Source: Hoskinsella mucinilytica (lineage in GTDB: Bacteria; Bacillota_I; Bacilli_A; Erysipelotrichales; Erysipelotrichaceae). Taken from it: a stretch of 64,000 bases of DNA. Position numbers and translations under genes: made by a program. Within the stretch, counting starts at the first letter, position 1; every line of letters begins with the position of its first letter. Under the pieces are notes generated by a model. It was not told the DNA's origin. It worked only from the letters and a program-made list of their open reading frames with translations, and searched no databases. Below are positions 35,619 to 45,681 of the stretch, one piece after another. Location of the stretch: the NCBI RefSeq assembly GCF_045223415.1, contig NZ_JBEQZJ010000008.1, positions 33,520 to 97,519 on the forward strand, in the 5' to 3' direction.

Positions 35619-38600
35619 ATGGAAAATAAATATAAAGTCAGTGTGATTGTCCCAATTTATAATGTGGCTGAGTATTTGCAAGAATGTCTGGATTCCTTAG
35701 TTCGGCAAACAATAGATCAACTTGAAGTTATCATGGTAGACGATGGATCAACTGATATGAGTGGAACGATTGCTAAAAGTTATGAGGACAAATACGAGAA
35801 TTTTTTCTATTATCTGAAAGAGAATGGGGGCTTAGGTAATGCAAGAAATTATGGTATTCAATTTGTTCATGGAGACTATATCATATTTTTAGATTCAGAT
35901 GATATTGTCCCAGATGATGCTTATGAAGCGATGTATAATAAGGCGATTGAAACTGGAAACGATATGGTCGTAGGTGATGTACAAAGATTTGACTCACGTC
36001 ATATCTTTAATTCTGGACTGCATAGAAAGGCATTTCGAGATGCATATGATTTCACCACTATTTTGGAAACACCTGAATTAATTTATGATACGACATCATG
36101 GAATAAATTAATTAAATTTTCTTTTTGGAAAGAACATGATTTTAAATTTCCTGAGAAAATTCTATATGAAGATATTCCAGTTACGATGCCATTACATTTC
36201 TATGCAAATGCAGTCTCTGTAATTAATAAAATTGTATATTTATGGCGAACAAGAGATGGAGCAAATAAATCTATTACTCAGAATCGTACAGAAATGAAGA
36301 ATTTTGATGATCGCGTAAAAATTATGAAGATGGTAGACCGTTTTTATAAGGAAAACGTGAAAGATGATCATTCTTTATATATGAAAGATTATAAGTGGAT
36401 GGCAGTAGATTTGAAGCTATATATTCAAGAAATGTTAACAGCTGATGATGAATTTATCAACTACGCTATGGAAACAATTCGAAATTATATAAAAGAATTT
36501 CGCAAGGATTCTTTTGATGCGCTTCCAGCAATAGATCGAATGAAATATTATCTCATCAGTAAGAATAAGAAAAAAAGATTGCTTGAATTATTACAATATG
36601 AAAAAACAACATATAATATTTTAAAAATAAAAAAGAAAAAAGTGGATGGAAAAGTAAAGTATATCGGATGTTTTCCATTTAATGATTTTCCAGATGAATA
36701 TTACGATATGACAAGTGAACTTAATTTATACCCCGAAACAAGAGAGCTACAGGATGTTCATTGGGAAGGCTCTACCTTGTATTTGAAAGGATATAGTTTT
36801 ATTAAAAGATTATCTTGTGGTAAACGAAATGCACAAGATATTACTGCCAGTCTTTTAAATGTGCAAACGAAAGAGCGAATTGAAATCCCTCTTGAAGTAT
36901 GTAAAGCAAATGGTGTTAGAGGAAAACATGGTTTACGTGTTGACCGAGCTAATAGAAAAATGCGTTATTTTAACTATAAATGGTCTGGGTTTCAGGGTAA
37001 AATAGATTTTTCTTCAAACGATGTCTTAAAGATTGCAAATGGGCTTTTAAAAATAGAAATCCATTACAGAAGAGATGGTATTGATAAAAAATACTATATG
37101 GGTGGACCTATTGCAGGAAGTGTAGTAAGACCCCAACATTTGAATGTTGAAGGTGTAAAAGTAAGACCATACTATAACTTAGGATATGATTTATGTATTG
37201 ATTGTGAACCTCAAGTTGCTTTGGTTGAACAATTGAATGTTGAAAATGGCCTTTTGAGAATTAAGACCTTACAACCAATGGATACCCCTTTAAGCTTCTG
37301 TTGTAAAGGCAAAAAATCCAATATAGATATTAAAAAGATAGATGATGCTCAACCATTTCATTACAAAGGTGCAGGAGCAATCATAAGATGTGAAGGTACT
37401 ATCAATATACAGGATATGGAAATTGGAAATACTTATCAAATTTGTATGTCTAATGAGAAAGCCTTATCTACGAATGATTTATTTATTTCAAAGTATTTTC
37501 TAGTTCATGATAGAATGTTTAGAGCAGCATATAATGAATTGGGAGAGATCATTTTAGAATGTAAAAAATCAGGAACAATTGTTTCTTCTATGATAAAAAA
37601 AGATCATAAGATTACTATTACGACAAAAACTTCCTTTGAAATGCTTAAAACTGATAACCTTAGTGAAGCCGAAATATTTTTACAAGGTGAAAAGATGAGG
37701 AGCATAAGCAAGTCTATAAAAGCATCTGTTGATAAATTAGATGGGGAAGTATATAAATGCCAATTTGATATAGATTTAGACGATGAGACGTTTACAAAAG
37801 CGTTAATTGCCGATCGGTGGTTCTTCAATATAAGATATCATACGCAAACAGATATGATTGAACATACTCTATTAGGAGATTGTGTTGATAAGCTTGATAT
37901 GTTTGCTGTACAGGATTACAATTATGCATTCTATCCATCAAATGAGAATGAACTTCTTATAAAGGTTTCAAGGAAATGGAAATGGTATGAATCTAATAAG
38001 TTAAGAAGAAAAGCTATTGAGAAAATCGCTTATCCTTTATTAAGATTGTTGCCAATCCGTAAAAAGACGATGGTGTTTGAAGGCTGGTGGGGACAAAAAT
38101 ATCATTGTAATCCTAAAGCTTTTTATGAATATATGGATCATGAGCATCCTGAATATAAATGTATCTGGTCAATGGTTGATGAGAGAACTCCAATCAATGG
38201 AAACGGTAAAACTGTACGACGAAAAAGTTTAAAATATCATTATTATATGGCGACATCTAAGTATTTTATTAATAATGTTAATTTCATGGATTCCTATGAA
38301 AAACGTAAAAAGCAGATAGAAATTCAGACGATGCATGGAACTCCATTAAAAACGTTAGGTCTGGATGTTCCAGGGGAATTACCTACTCAAAAAGATGTAG
38401 ATAAGTTTTTAAGAAAATGTAATCGTTGGAATTATTTAGTTGTTCAAAGTCAGAAAGCTGAGCAAATTACTTCTAGCTGTTATGCATTTAAAAAGGAATT
38501 TCTTAGAACTGGATATCCTAGAAATGATATTTTATTTGAAAAAAATAATTCTAGAGATATCGCTGAAATCAAAAGGAAACTGGGAATTCCTGTAGACAAA

Positions 38601-39119
38601 AAAGTCGTTATGTATGCACCTACCTGGAGAGTTCGTAATCAATTTAATTTAAATATGGACATCCAAGATCTAAAATCTAGATTGAAAGATGATTATGTAA
38701 TGATGTTAAGGATTCATCCATTTTCAGTTAATGGATTGGATGAAAATTTACTTGATGATTTTATATTTAATGCTAGTAATTATCCAAGCGTTGAAGAACT
38801 ATATTTGATATCTGATATCGTTATAACTGATTATTCATCAGTTATGTTTGATTATGCAATATTGAATAGGCCAATGCTATTTTACACATATGATTTAGAG
38901 GACTATAGAGATACTTTAAGAGGATTTAATTTTGATTTTGTAGCAGAAGCTCCTGGACCTCTTTTGAAAAGCAGTAAAGAGGTAGTGGATGCTATCGTTG
39001 ACATTGATCGAGTTTCAAAAGAAAATGATCAAGCGTTGCAAAAATTTAGAAAAAAATTCTGTGAATATGAAAAAGGAAATGCTTGTGAACAAATATACAA
39101 TATCGTAATCAAACAATAA
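35619..39119 (+). CDS. Bifunctional GT2 glycosyltransferase / CDP-glycerol glycerophosphotransferase
   Basis: A 1,166-residue fusion. The N-terminal GT2 domain (1 to about 320) has SVIVPIYNVAEYLQECLDSL, VDDGSTD and FLDSDD. A middle segment (about 350-780) with many beta-strand-like blocks is not recognised. The C-terminal Glyphos_transf domain (PF04464, about 800-1,160) shows MHGTPLKTLG (about 907), MYAPTWR and ITDYSSVMFDYA (about 1,070), the TagB/TagF signatures. It could add a sugar and glycerol phosphate in turn, giving a polymer of mixed repeat. It lies 20 bases after tagD and ends at a hairpin terminator. Confidence 0.93.
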   Translation: MENKYKVSVIVPIYNVAEYLQECLDSLVRQTIDQLEVIMVDDGSTDMSGTIAKSYEDKYENFFYYLKENGGLGNARNYGIQFVHGDYIIFLDSDDIVPDDAYEAMYNKAIETGNDMVVGDVQRFDSRHIFNSGLHRKAFRDAYDFTTILETPELIYDTTSWNKLIKFSFWKEHDFKFPEKILYEDIPVTMPLHFYANAVSVINKIVYLWRTRDGANKSITQNRTEMKNFDDRVKIMKMVDRFYKENVKDDHSLYMKDYKWMAVDLKLYIQEMLTADDEFINYAMETIRNYIKEFRKDSFDALPAIDRMKYYLISKNKKKRLLELLQYEKTTYNILKIKKKKVDGKVKYIGCFPFNDFPDEYYDMTSELNLYPETRELQDVHWEGSTLYLKGYSFIKRLSCGKRNAQDITASLLNVQTKERIEIPLEVCKANGVRGKHGLRVDRANRKMRYFNYKWSGFQGKIDFSSNDVLKIANGLLKIEIHYRRDGIDKKYYMGGPIAGSVVRPQHLNVEGVKVRPYYNLGYDLCIDCEPQVALVEQLNVENGLLRIKTLQPMDTPLSFCCKGKKSNIDIKKIDDAQPFHYKGAGAIIRCEGTINIQDMEIGNTYQICMSNEKALSTNDLFISKYFLVHDRMFRAAYNELGEIILECKKSGTIVSSMIKKDHKITITTKTSFEMLKTDNLSEAEIFLQGEKMRSISKSIKASVDKLDGEVYKCQFDIDLDDETFTKALIADRWFFNIRYHTQTDMIEHTLLGDCVDKLDMFAVQDYNYAFYPSNENELLIKVSRKWKWYESNKLRRKAIEKIAYPLLRLLPIRKKTMVFEGWWGQKYHCNPKAFYEYMDHEHPEYKCIWSMVDERTPINGNGKTVRRKSLKYHYYMATSKYFINNVNFMDSYEKRKKQIEIQTMHGTPLKTLGLDVPGELPTQKDVDKFLRKCNRWNYLVVQSQKAEQITSSCYAFKKEFLRTGYPRNDILFEKNNSRDIAEIKRKLGIPVDKKVVMYAPTWRVRNQFNLNMDIQDLKSRLKDDYVMMLRIHPFSVNGLDENLLDDFIFNASNYPSVEELYLISDIVITDYSSVMFDYAILNRPMLFYTYDLEDYRDTLRGFNFDFVAEAPGPLLKSSKEVVDAIVDIDRVSKENDQALQKFRKKFCEYEKGNACEQIYNIVIKQ

Positions 39120-39152
39120 ACCATGCTGCTGCTGATGCAGTATGGTTTTTTT
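39119..39152 (+). terminator. Hairpin between the two fusion glycosyltransferases
   Basis: ACCATgCTGC and GCAGtATGGT pair around a 7-base loop and are followed by seven T's. It is an intrinsic terminator or attenuator that would lower expression of the genes downstream. Confidence 0.8.
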
Positions 39153-39171
39153 GAAAAGGAGGTATTCCTTT

Positions 39172-41772
39172 ATGGATAAACAACAAATAGCTGTGAGCGT
39201 GATTGTACCTGTATACAATGTTGAAAAATATTTAAAAAGATGTCTAGATTCACTTGCCAAGCAAACACTAGCGAATATTGAAATTATCGTAGTGAATGAC
39301 GGAACCAAAGATCATTCTCAAGATATCATTGATCAATATGTAAACATGTATCCTAAAAAATTCATTTCTCTCATAAAAGAAAATGGAGGACTTTCTGATG
39401 CACGAAATTATGGCTTACCTTATGCAAATGGAGAGTATGTCGGTTTTGTAGATAGTGATGATTATGCGGATATAACACTTTATGAAAAACTATATAGTCA
39501 AGCAAAAAAAGATGATGCAGATATAGTTGTTTGTGGGTATTATGGTATAGATGAAGAGACAGGGACTTTCAAACAATTTCAAAAAGGGAATAGGAATCTG
39601 TTTGGTAAAAGTTTAAAAGAAGAGCCTAGTCTATTATATGTGAATTCAACCTATGCTTGGAATAAAATTTATCGTAAAAAAATGTTCACTGCTACAGGCA
39701 TTCTTTATCCAAAAGGTGTTTTGTTTGAGGATATGGCAGTTACATGGTCTTTATTTCCTCATGCTAATAAGATTTCTAAGGTAGATGAGCCTTTATACTA
39801 CTATATTTTAAAAAGAGAAGGTGCAATTACTGCTACTTATTCTGAAAAGATGTTACAAATGTTTGATTCCATGGCGATAGTAAATCAATATTATAAGAAA
39901 ATCGGTATTTTCGAAGATTATTACGAGATACTTGGTTTTGTAAATATGAAACATACGTTTATTAGAATCAAAGATTTTACAAATTATAGAAATCATTCAC
40001 TGAAAAAGAAAATAATCGATAGAGGAATACATCATTTAACAGAGTTTTTCCCAAATTGGCGATCAAATGCTATATTTTTTGATAAAGTATATCGTAATAA
40101 TAAAGCTATGAAGTTATTCAAACATATATCATTTTGGAAATTCTATTCTTTTCTTCCAGGGAAATTATTATTTATAGCCAGTAATGTGAAAAAAACAGTG
40201 AAAAAAGCAAAAAGAATATGGAATAAAAGGAATTATATAACTAGATATTTATATACATCCGAGTGCAATAAAAAAGCTATTGTTAAAAAACAAGCTTTGT
40301 TTGAGTCTTTTCAAGGTGCAACTATGTCTGATTCACCATTTTATATGATGCTTGAATTATCAAAAGATAGCTCTTTTAATATTTATTATGCTGTGAAAAA
40401 TGAAATTTTTCAAGAGTGTAAAAAGAGACTTGATGAATTACATTTAAATATACAATTAGTAAAAGTCTATAGTAAGGAATATCAACATGCTTTAGCGACT
40501 AGTGAGTTTCTTGTGAATAATGTTTCTTTTCCTCCTTACGTAATTAGAAGAAAGGGTCAAAAGTATATCAATACTTGGCATGGTACCCCATTAAAAACAT
40601 TAGGTAAGAAAATGAAAGATGGTATTCAGGATATGAGTAATATGCAAAGAAATTTTCTTCAATCTACTATGTTGCTTTATCCCAATAGTTATACTTATCA
40701 ACATATGAGTGAAGACTATCTTTTATTATCACTTTATACGGAAGATATTTTGATTTCAGGGTATCCTAGAAATGCAATTTTTAAAAATGAAAATTCAGCA
40801 AAAAAAGTGAAATCAAGATTTCATTTAACAAATAACGAACAAATTGCATATATGCCCACATGGAGAGGCTCAACAAGTGCTGCGCTTGAATTAAAAAAGC
40901 AATTAAATGAAGTAAGGTCCATTTTGAAATCAATAGACGAAACATTATCAGAAAAACAAAAATGTTTTGTCAACTTACACTCGCTGATACAAGATAAAAT
41001 AGATTATTCAGTTTATCAACATATACAACCATTTCCTAAAAACATTGATACTTATCAATTTTTAAATAGTTGTGATTGTTTGATTACAGATTACTCAAGT
41101 GTGTTTTTTGATTATTCTATCACGAAGAAGCCAATAGCATTATATGTATATGATTTAGAAACATATCATACACAAAGAGGAATGTATTTAGATCTTGAAG
41201 AATTACCTTTTACAATTCTTAAAACTGAAGAAGAATTAAAAGCATATCTGATACAAAACAAAAATATATTTCAAACCGATGATAAAGAAAACTATGAAAA
41301 GATGTTTATCCAATACGATGATATAAATAACACAAATAAAGTTAATGATGTCTTCTTTTATGGGCAAAAAGAAAATGTTCAATCACTTCAACATAATAAA
41401 TCAAAACAGTTTCATCTTTATTTTATGCCTAAAATTAAAGATCCTGAAGATGAAAAATTTTTAAAAGAAGCATTAAATGACACTATGGGGATTTCTGTTT
41501 TTGATAGGTCAGATTTTACACCCATTACACAGAAATTATTATCCTCTGATGATTATAAAGATTTTGTTTATATCATTATGGATGTAAGGATGCAGTTAAC
41601 GCTAAATGAACAAATCAATAAATCGATGAGAAGACCATTATCTTCTAAGGTATATAAACGAGAACTTCAAAGAATTTTACCAAATTTAAATTTTGTAAAG
41701 TGTACAGACTATAAAAAAAGTAAATACACTAAGGGAATCTCTCATGTAATTAATCAAGAAGGGTGTGATTAA
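39172..41772 (+). CDS. Second GT2 / CDP-glycerol glycerophosphotransferase fusion
   Basis: An 866-residue fusion like the preceding gene but without the long middle segment. GT2 motifs VSVIVPVYNVEKYLKRCLDS, VNDGTKD and FVDSDD lie in the first 110 residues; the TagB/F-type domain has WHGTPLKTLGKK, YMPTWRG and ITDYSSVFFDYS. About 110 extra residues at the C-terminus (FMPKIKDPEDEKFLKEALND onwards) are unknown. ATG 39172 has AAAAGGAGG; an upstream in-frame TTG-type extension is not supported. Confidence 0.92.
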   Translation: MDKQQIAVSVIVPVYNVEKYLKRCLDSLAKQTLANIEIIVVNDGTKDHSQDIIDQYVNMYPKKFISLIKENGGLSDARNYGLPYANGEYVGFVDSDDYADITLYEKLYSQAKKDDADIVVCGYYGIDEETGTFKQFQKGNRNLFGKSLKEEPSLLYVNSTYAWNKIYRKKMFTATGILYPKGVLFEDMAVTWSLFPHANKISKVDEPLYYYILKREGAITATYSEKMLQMFDSMAIVNQYYKKIGIFEDYYEILGFVNMKHTFIRIKDFTNYRNHSLKKKIIDRGIHHLTEFFPNWRSNAIFFDKVYRNNKAMKLFKHISFWKFYSFLPGKLLFIASNVKKTVKKAKRIWNKRNYITRYLYTSECNKKAIVKKQALFESFQGATMSDSPFYMMLELSKDSSFNIYYAVKNEIFQECKKRLDELHLNIQLVKVYSKEYQHALATSEFLVNNVSFPPYVIRRKGQKYINTWHGTPLKTLGKKMKDGIQDMSNMQRNFLQSTMLLYPNSYTYQHMSEDYLLLSLYTEDILISGYPRNAIFKNENSAKKVKSRFHLTNNEQIAYMPTWRGSTSAALELKKQLNEVRSILKSIDETLSEKQKCFVNLHSLIQDKIDYSVYQHIQPFPKNIDTYQFLNSCDCLITDYSSVFFDYSITKKPIALYVYDLETYHTQRGMYLDLEELPFTILKTEEELKAYLIQNKNIFQTDDKENYEKMFIQYDDINNTNKVNDVFFYGQKENVQSLQHNKSKQFHLYFMPKIKDPEDEKFLKEALNDTMGISVFDRSDFTPITQKLLSSDDYKDFVYIIMDVRMQLTLNEQINKSMRRPLSSKVYKRELQRILPNLNFVKCTDYKKSKYTKGISHVINQEGCD

Positions 41773-41774
41773 AA

Positions 41775-42863
41775 ATGGGTTTAAAAAAGCTGATATTAAA
41801 TTTTGTCCTAAATTTCTTTTCTATATTGTTACCTTTATTTCCAATAAAAAGAAATCGTATAACTTTTGTTTCTTTAACAGCAAATGAGTTAAAAGATGAT
41901 TTTTTACTTCTTAATCAAGAATTAGAGAAAAACCAAGATATAGAACTTCGTTATGTTTTAATTAAGTTTAAGAAGAATATTATTGGTGACATGCTTTATT
42001 TTTTTAACTGTATCAAACAATTATTTATCATTAATACAAGCCATATTGTCATATTAAATGATAATAATTATGTAGTATCAAACTTTAAAAGAGAGGGTGT
42101 TATCGTCATACAAGTTTGGCATGCTTGTGGTGCAGTGAAAAAGTTCGGCAATGATATTGAAAGAGAATATGAAATAAGAAATTACGATTATGTAATTTCT
42201 AATTCTGATTATTGGAAGCCAGTTTATGAATCAGCTTTTCATTTACCACAAAGTCACGTTTTAACATATGGAATGCCCCGTGTTGATAAATTATTTGATT
42301 TTGAATGGATCGAAGATAGAAAAAGAGAAATGAAGAAAAAATATCCGATATTAGAAAATCATTATATCTATCTTTATGCGCCAACATTTCGAGGAAATAT
42401 AATTAAAGGCTTTTCTTATGAAAAACTTGAATTAAATGATGTGATTGAAAAGCTTCCTTCTAATGTTGTAATCTTATATAGAATGCATCCATTATTGCAT
42501 GATATATCCCTTGGAGAAAACGAAAAAGTGATTAATGTGGCTAATGAAGAATTAAATGATCTTCTTGCTTGTGCTGATTGTTTGATATCTGATTATTCTT
42601 CAATTATTTTTGATTTTTCAATCTTGCTAAAGCGAATGATTTGTTATGTACCAGATTTAGAGGAATATAAAAGTACGTTAGGTTTAAATATTGATTATGA
42701 AATGATACCTGCAAAAAAATGTTTTACTAAAGAAGAACTTATTCAAGAAATGAAGAATATAAATGAGAACCAATTTGATATGAAGCAATTCAAGGATACA
42801 TTTTTTAAATATCAAGATGGAAAGAGTGTAGAAAGAATCGTGGAGTGGATGCTAAAGCTATAA
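41775..42863 (+). CDS. CDP-glycerol glycerophosphotransferase (TagB/TagF type)
   Basis: A 362-residue single-domain enzyme. A hydrophobic N-terminus (LILNFVLNFFSILLPLFPI) probably attaches it to the membrane. The Glyphos_transf motifs are WHACGAVKKFG (the HGT position reads HAC), YAPTFRG, YRMHP and ISDYSSIIFDFS. The length suits a primase-like TagB that adds the first glycerol phosphate. The start lies 2 bases after the previous stop, so the genes are coupled. The HACG instead of HGTP is seen in many TagB-like proteins. Confidence 0.9.
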   Translation: MGLKKLILNFVLNFFSILLPLFPIKRNRITFVSLTANELKDDFLLLNQELEKNQDIELRYVLIKFKKNIIGDMLYFFNCIKQLFIINTSHIVILNDNNYVVSNFKREGVIVIQVWHACGAVKKFGNDIEREYEIRNYDYVISNSDYWKPVYESAFHLPQSHVLTYGMPRVDKLFDFEWIEDRKREMKKKYPILENHYIYLYAPTFRGNIIKGFSYEKLELNDVIEKLPSNVVILYRMHPLLHDISLGENEKVINVANEELNDLLACADCLISDYSSIIFDFSILLKRMICYVPDLEEYKSTLGLNIDYEMIPAKKCFTKEELIQEMKNINENQFDMKQFKDTFFKYQDGKSVERIVEWMLKL

Positions 42864-42965
42864 CACCTAAATTTTCAATTTTTATAGAGCGTTAATGAAT
42901 ATTAGAAGCATCATAAGAACTCTTACCTAAAAACTTTATGATATTAAGTCATTATGTATAAGAAG

Positions 42966-43004
42966 GTTTAAATCTATTGCTCAACATAGATTTAGACTTT
43001 TTTT
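42966..43004 (+). terminator. Intrinsic terminator ending the tag genes
   Basis: GTTTAAATCTAT (from 42966) pairs with ATAGATTTAGAC (to 42997) and is followed by seven T's. It closes the exporter/glycerophosphotransferase operon. Confidence 0.9.
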
Positions 43005-43100
43005 ATCTTGTAGATGCAAATTATATTGGTTTAAGTTGAAGTTAATAACAAACTATATTTAATAGATGGAGAATTAAGACTATTTATATGTATAAGAATG

Positions 43101-43109
43101 TGCTATAAT
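43101..43109 (+). promoter_or_regulatory. Extended -10 promoter for the acyltransferase/gtr operon
   Basis: TGcTATAAT, an extended -10, lies about 47 bases before the acyltransferase start; a consensus -35 is lacking, as is common with extended -10 promoters. Confidence 0.6.
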
Positions 43110-43155
43110 AGTGCAGACTATTTAAGTAAGATATTTTAGGGAAAAAGAGGTAGAC

Positions 43156-44139
43156 ATGAAAAGGAATTCTTATATAGACAACTATAAAGCTTTATTGATT
43201 ATTTTAGTAGTCTTGACACATTTTACTGGTGCATTATCTGGAAAATCATCTTTTTTTAATGCTTTTCAAATTTATAATAATTTTTTCTATATGCCTGCAT
43301 TCATTATGATTTCAGGATATTTATCTAAGAAAAATGATACTTTGAAATTAATCAAATCTCTTCTAATTCCTTATTTATTCATACAAATTCTAAATATTTT
43401 ATTAGATATGTTTATAACACATGAAAGTAATTCAATTGCTTTATTTTATCCTAAGTTTACACTATGGTATCTTTTATCGCTTTTTCTATGGAGAATCTCC
43501 ATCAAATATGTATCAAAAATAAAATATGGTATGATTATTATGACTATAATAGCATTACTTGCTGGTTTTGACACTAGTATAGGTACATTTATGTCTTTAT
43601 CAAGAACCATATATTTTTATCCATATTTTCTTTTGGGATATAAAATAAAAGATTTAAATCAAATTTTAAAATATAAAAATAAGGTGACAATAATGATTTC
43701 CGTAATAGCATTGGGAATCATCTTCTGCTATACATATTATCATGTGGATTCTGATATTTTGAATGTTTTAACAGGTGCAAAGGATTATGAAGAAATCAAT
43801 TTAGCAACTTGGGGTTGGTTATACAGACTGATATGTTATGGAATTGGCTATACAATGACATTTTTTATTGCTATGATTGTTCCACAAAGAAAATTGTTTT
43901 TTACCGATTTAGGAAAAAAGACAATGAGTGTTTATGTTTTTCATGGCTGTGTTTATCAATTTATAAGGCACAGATTACATTTATATAACTATATTCATAC
44001 ATCATTTTCTTACGTTATTCTAATCATTGGTGTTTTTCTTTTGATATGGATTTTATCTAGAAAACCTTTTATTTGGATAATGCAAAAAATTTCATCGGTA
44101 CCGATTGAAAAGTTAAAAAGGAGAGATATGAAATTATGA
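43156..44139 (+). CDS. Membrane acyltransferase, family 3
   Basis: A 327-residue integral membrane protein with about ten hydrophobic helices. NSYIDNYKALLIILVVLTHF, PAFIMISGYLSKK and FHGCVY follow the acyltransferase-3 pattern (PF01757) with the catalytic His in helix 1. Such enzymes O-acetylate or succinylate surface polysaccharides. It overlaps the next gene by ATGA, so the two are translated together, and its target is probably the polymer glycosylated by the Gtr proteins. Confidence 0.9.
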   Translation: MKRNSYIDNYKALLIILVVLTHFTGALSGKSSFFNAFQIYNNFFYMPAFIMISGYLSKKNDTLKLIKSLLIPYLFIQILNILLDMFITHESNSIALFYPKFTLWYLLSLFLWRISIKYVSKIKYGMIIMTIIALLAGFDTSIGTFMSLSRTIYFYPYFLLGYKIKDLNQILKYKNKVTIMISVIALGIIFCYTYYHVDSDILNVLTGAKDYEEINLATWGWLYRLICYGIGYTMTFFIAMIVPQRKLFFTDLGKKTMSVYVFHGCVYQFIRHRLHLYNYIHTSFSYVILIIGVFLLIWILSRKPFIWIMQKISSVPIEKLKRRDMKL

Positions 44140-45671
44140 GTTACATAAAGTTTAGAGATTTTATGAATAAGTTTGCAGTAAATTTAATTACATGGATTTC
44201 TTTATTGATTTGTTTTACTTTAAGCCTTATGAGTTTACTATCAACTGCAGTTTTTGAGAAAGGCAAAGTAGAAACTATTCTATATAAAGCTGAAAATATA
44301 CCATTTTTAATTTTGTGTTCGGTTATTTTCCTTGTATTATTGTATATGGCGTATCATTTAATTTCGTGGAATGAAAAAACGATAAAGATTTTAAAGATTG
44401 TTATGATAGTATATACAATTCTTTTAGGTGCGATTTGGGTTTTTTCAACACAATCATTACCTTTTGCAGATGGAGAGATTGTTGATCAAGCTACAACTAA
44501 ATTTGCTCATGGTGATTTTTCACTAATTGAAAAAGGACAATATTTTGATAAGTTTCCATTTCAACTTAATTTGGTTTTTGTGTTTCATTTAATCTATCAG
44601 ATAGTAGGATATCATAATTATATCGCATTACAACTTTTGAATATCTTATGTTTAGCAGGTACCTATTACTATATGCAAAAGACCATGAATTTACTTTTTA
44701 AAAATATAGTTTATGATGGTATGCTGATGATATTATTTATACTATGTTTGCCAGCTTTGCTATATTGCAGTTTTATTTACAGTACTATGTATGGATTGTT
44801 CTTATCTACATTAGCTTTTTATTATGGGTTATGTTACATAAAAACAAGAAATTATCTATATTTTATCCCTGTTGTATTGGCGATTAGTCTTGCCATCATG
44901 TTAAAAAGTAATTTCTTGATAACATTAGTAGCATTAGCCTGTATATTAATCATGGATTTTATTAATCATAAAAAATTTTCTTCAATTGTTTTAATCATCC
45001 TAATGCTTATTGTTCAGGGTATTCCAACAAAATTGATTAAGGGATACTATGAGGATATAAGTAATATGGATATTGGAAAAGGAATTCCGACAATAGCATG
45101 GATCGGTATGGGGATGCATGAAGGAAATAAGGCCTCGGGTTGGTATAATTCTTTCATGTTTGATGCTTATAAAGAAGCAGGTTATGATAGTGATATAACA
45201 AAACAATTTTGTATACAAGGTATTAAAAAAAGATTAAATGAATTTAAAGCTAACCCCTCTGAGTTTTTCAGATTTTATCAAAGGAAAATAAATTCTCAAT
45301 GGAATGAGCCTACTTATGAATCCTTATGGGTAAGTGAACATCGGAAAGGAATGCATGCAATACCTCTATCGAAACCGATTAAGAGCTTATATCATGGGGA
45401 TTTACATGAAGTATATGTTCAGTATACAAATACATATCAATTTGTAATTGTATTGTTTAGTGGATTGGGGATATGGTTCTTAAGAAAAAGATTCACATAT
45501 ATGCAATTATCTTTAGGAGTGTTGATGATAGGTGGATTTTTATTTCATATGATATGGGAAGGGAATTCTAAGTATATCCTACCATATTTCTTATTATTAA
45601 TACCCTATGCATCAATAGGTTTATGCAATATATTTAATTTCATCAAAAAAAAGGAAACAGCAAAATGCTAG
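44136..45671 (+). CDS. GT-C type membrane glycosyltransferase
   Basis: A 511-residue protein with about eleven membrane segments. The first large extracellular loop contains an acidic motif (LPFADGEIVD, about residues 110-119), and the C-terminal loop is soluble, as in GT-C enzymes (GT39/PMT-like) that use polyprenyl-phosphate sugars. With GtrB- and GtrA-type genes directly downstream it completes a three-part glycosylation set (flippase, lipid-sugar synthase, transferase). The acceptor is likely a teichoic acid or surface polysaccharide. Confidence 0.8.
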   Translation: MSYIKFRDFMNKFAVNLITWISLLICFTLSLMSLLSTAVFEKGKVETILYKAENIPFLILCSVIFLVLLYMAYHLISWNEKTIKILKIVMIVYTILLGAIWVFSTQSLPFADGEIVDQATTKFAHGDFSLIEKGQYFDKFPFQLNLVFVFHLIYQIVGYHNYIALQLLNILCLAGTYYYMQKTMNLLFKNIVYDGMLMILFILCLPALLYCSFIYSTMYGLFLSTLAFYYGLCYIKTRNYLYFIPVVLAISLAIMLKSNFLITLVALACILIMDFINHKKFSSIVLIILMLIVQGIPTKLIKGYYEDISNMDIGKGIPTIAWIGMGMHEGNKASGWYNSFMFDAYKEAGYDSDITKQFCIQGIKKRLNEFKANPSEFFRFYQRKINSQWNEPTYESLWVSEHRKGMHAIPLSKPIKSLYHGDLHEVYVQYTNTYQFVIVLFSGLGIWFLRKRFTYMQLSLGVLMIGGFLFHMIWEGNSKYILPYFLLLIPYASIGLCNIFNFIKKKETAKC

Positions 45672-45681
45672 GGAGGTTTAT

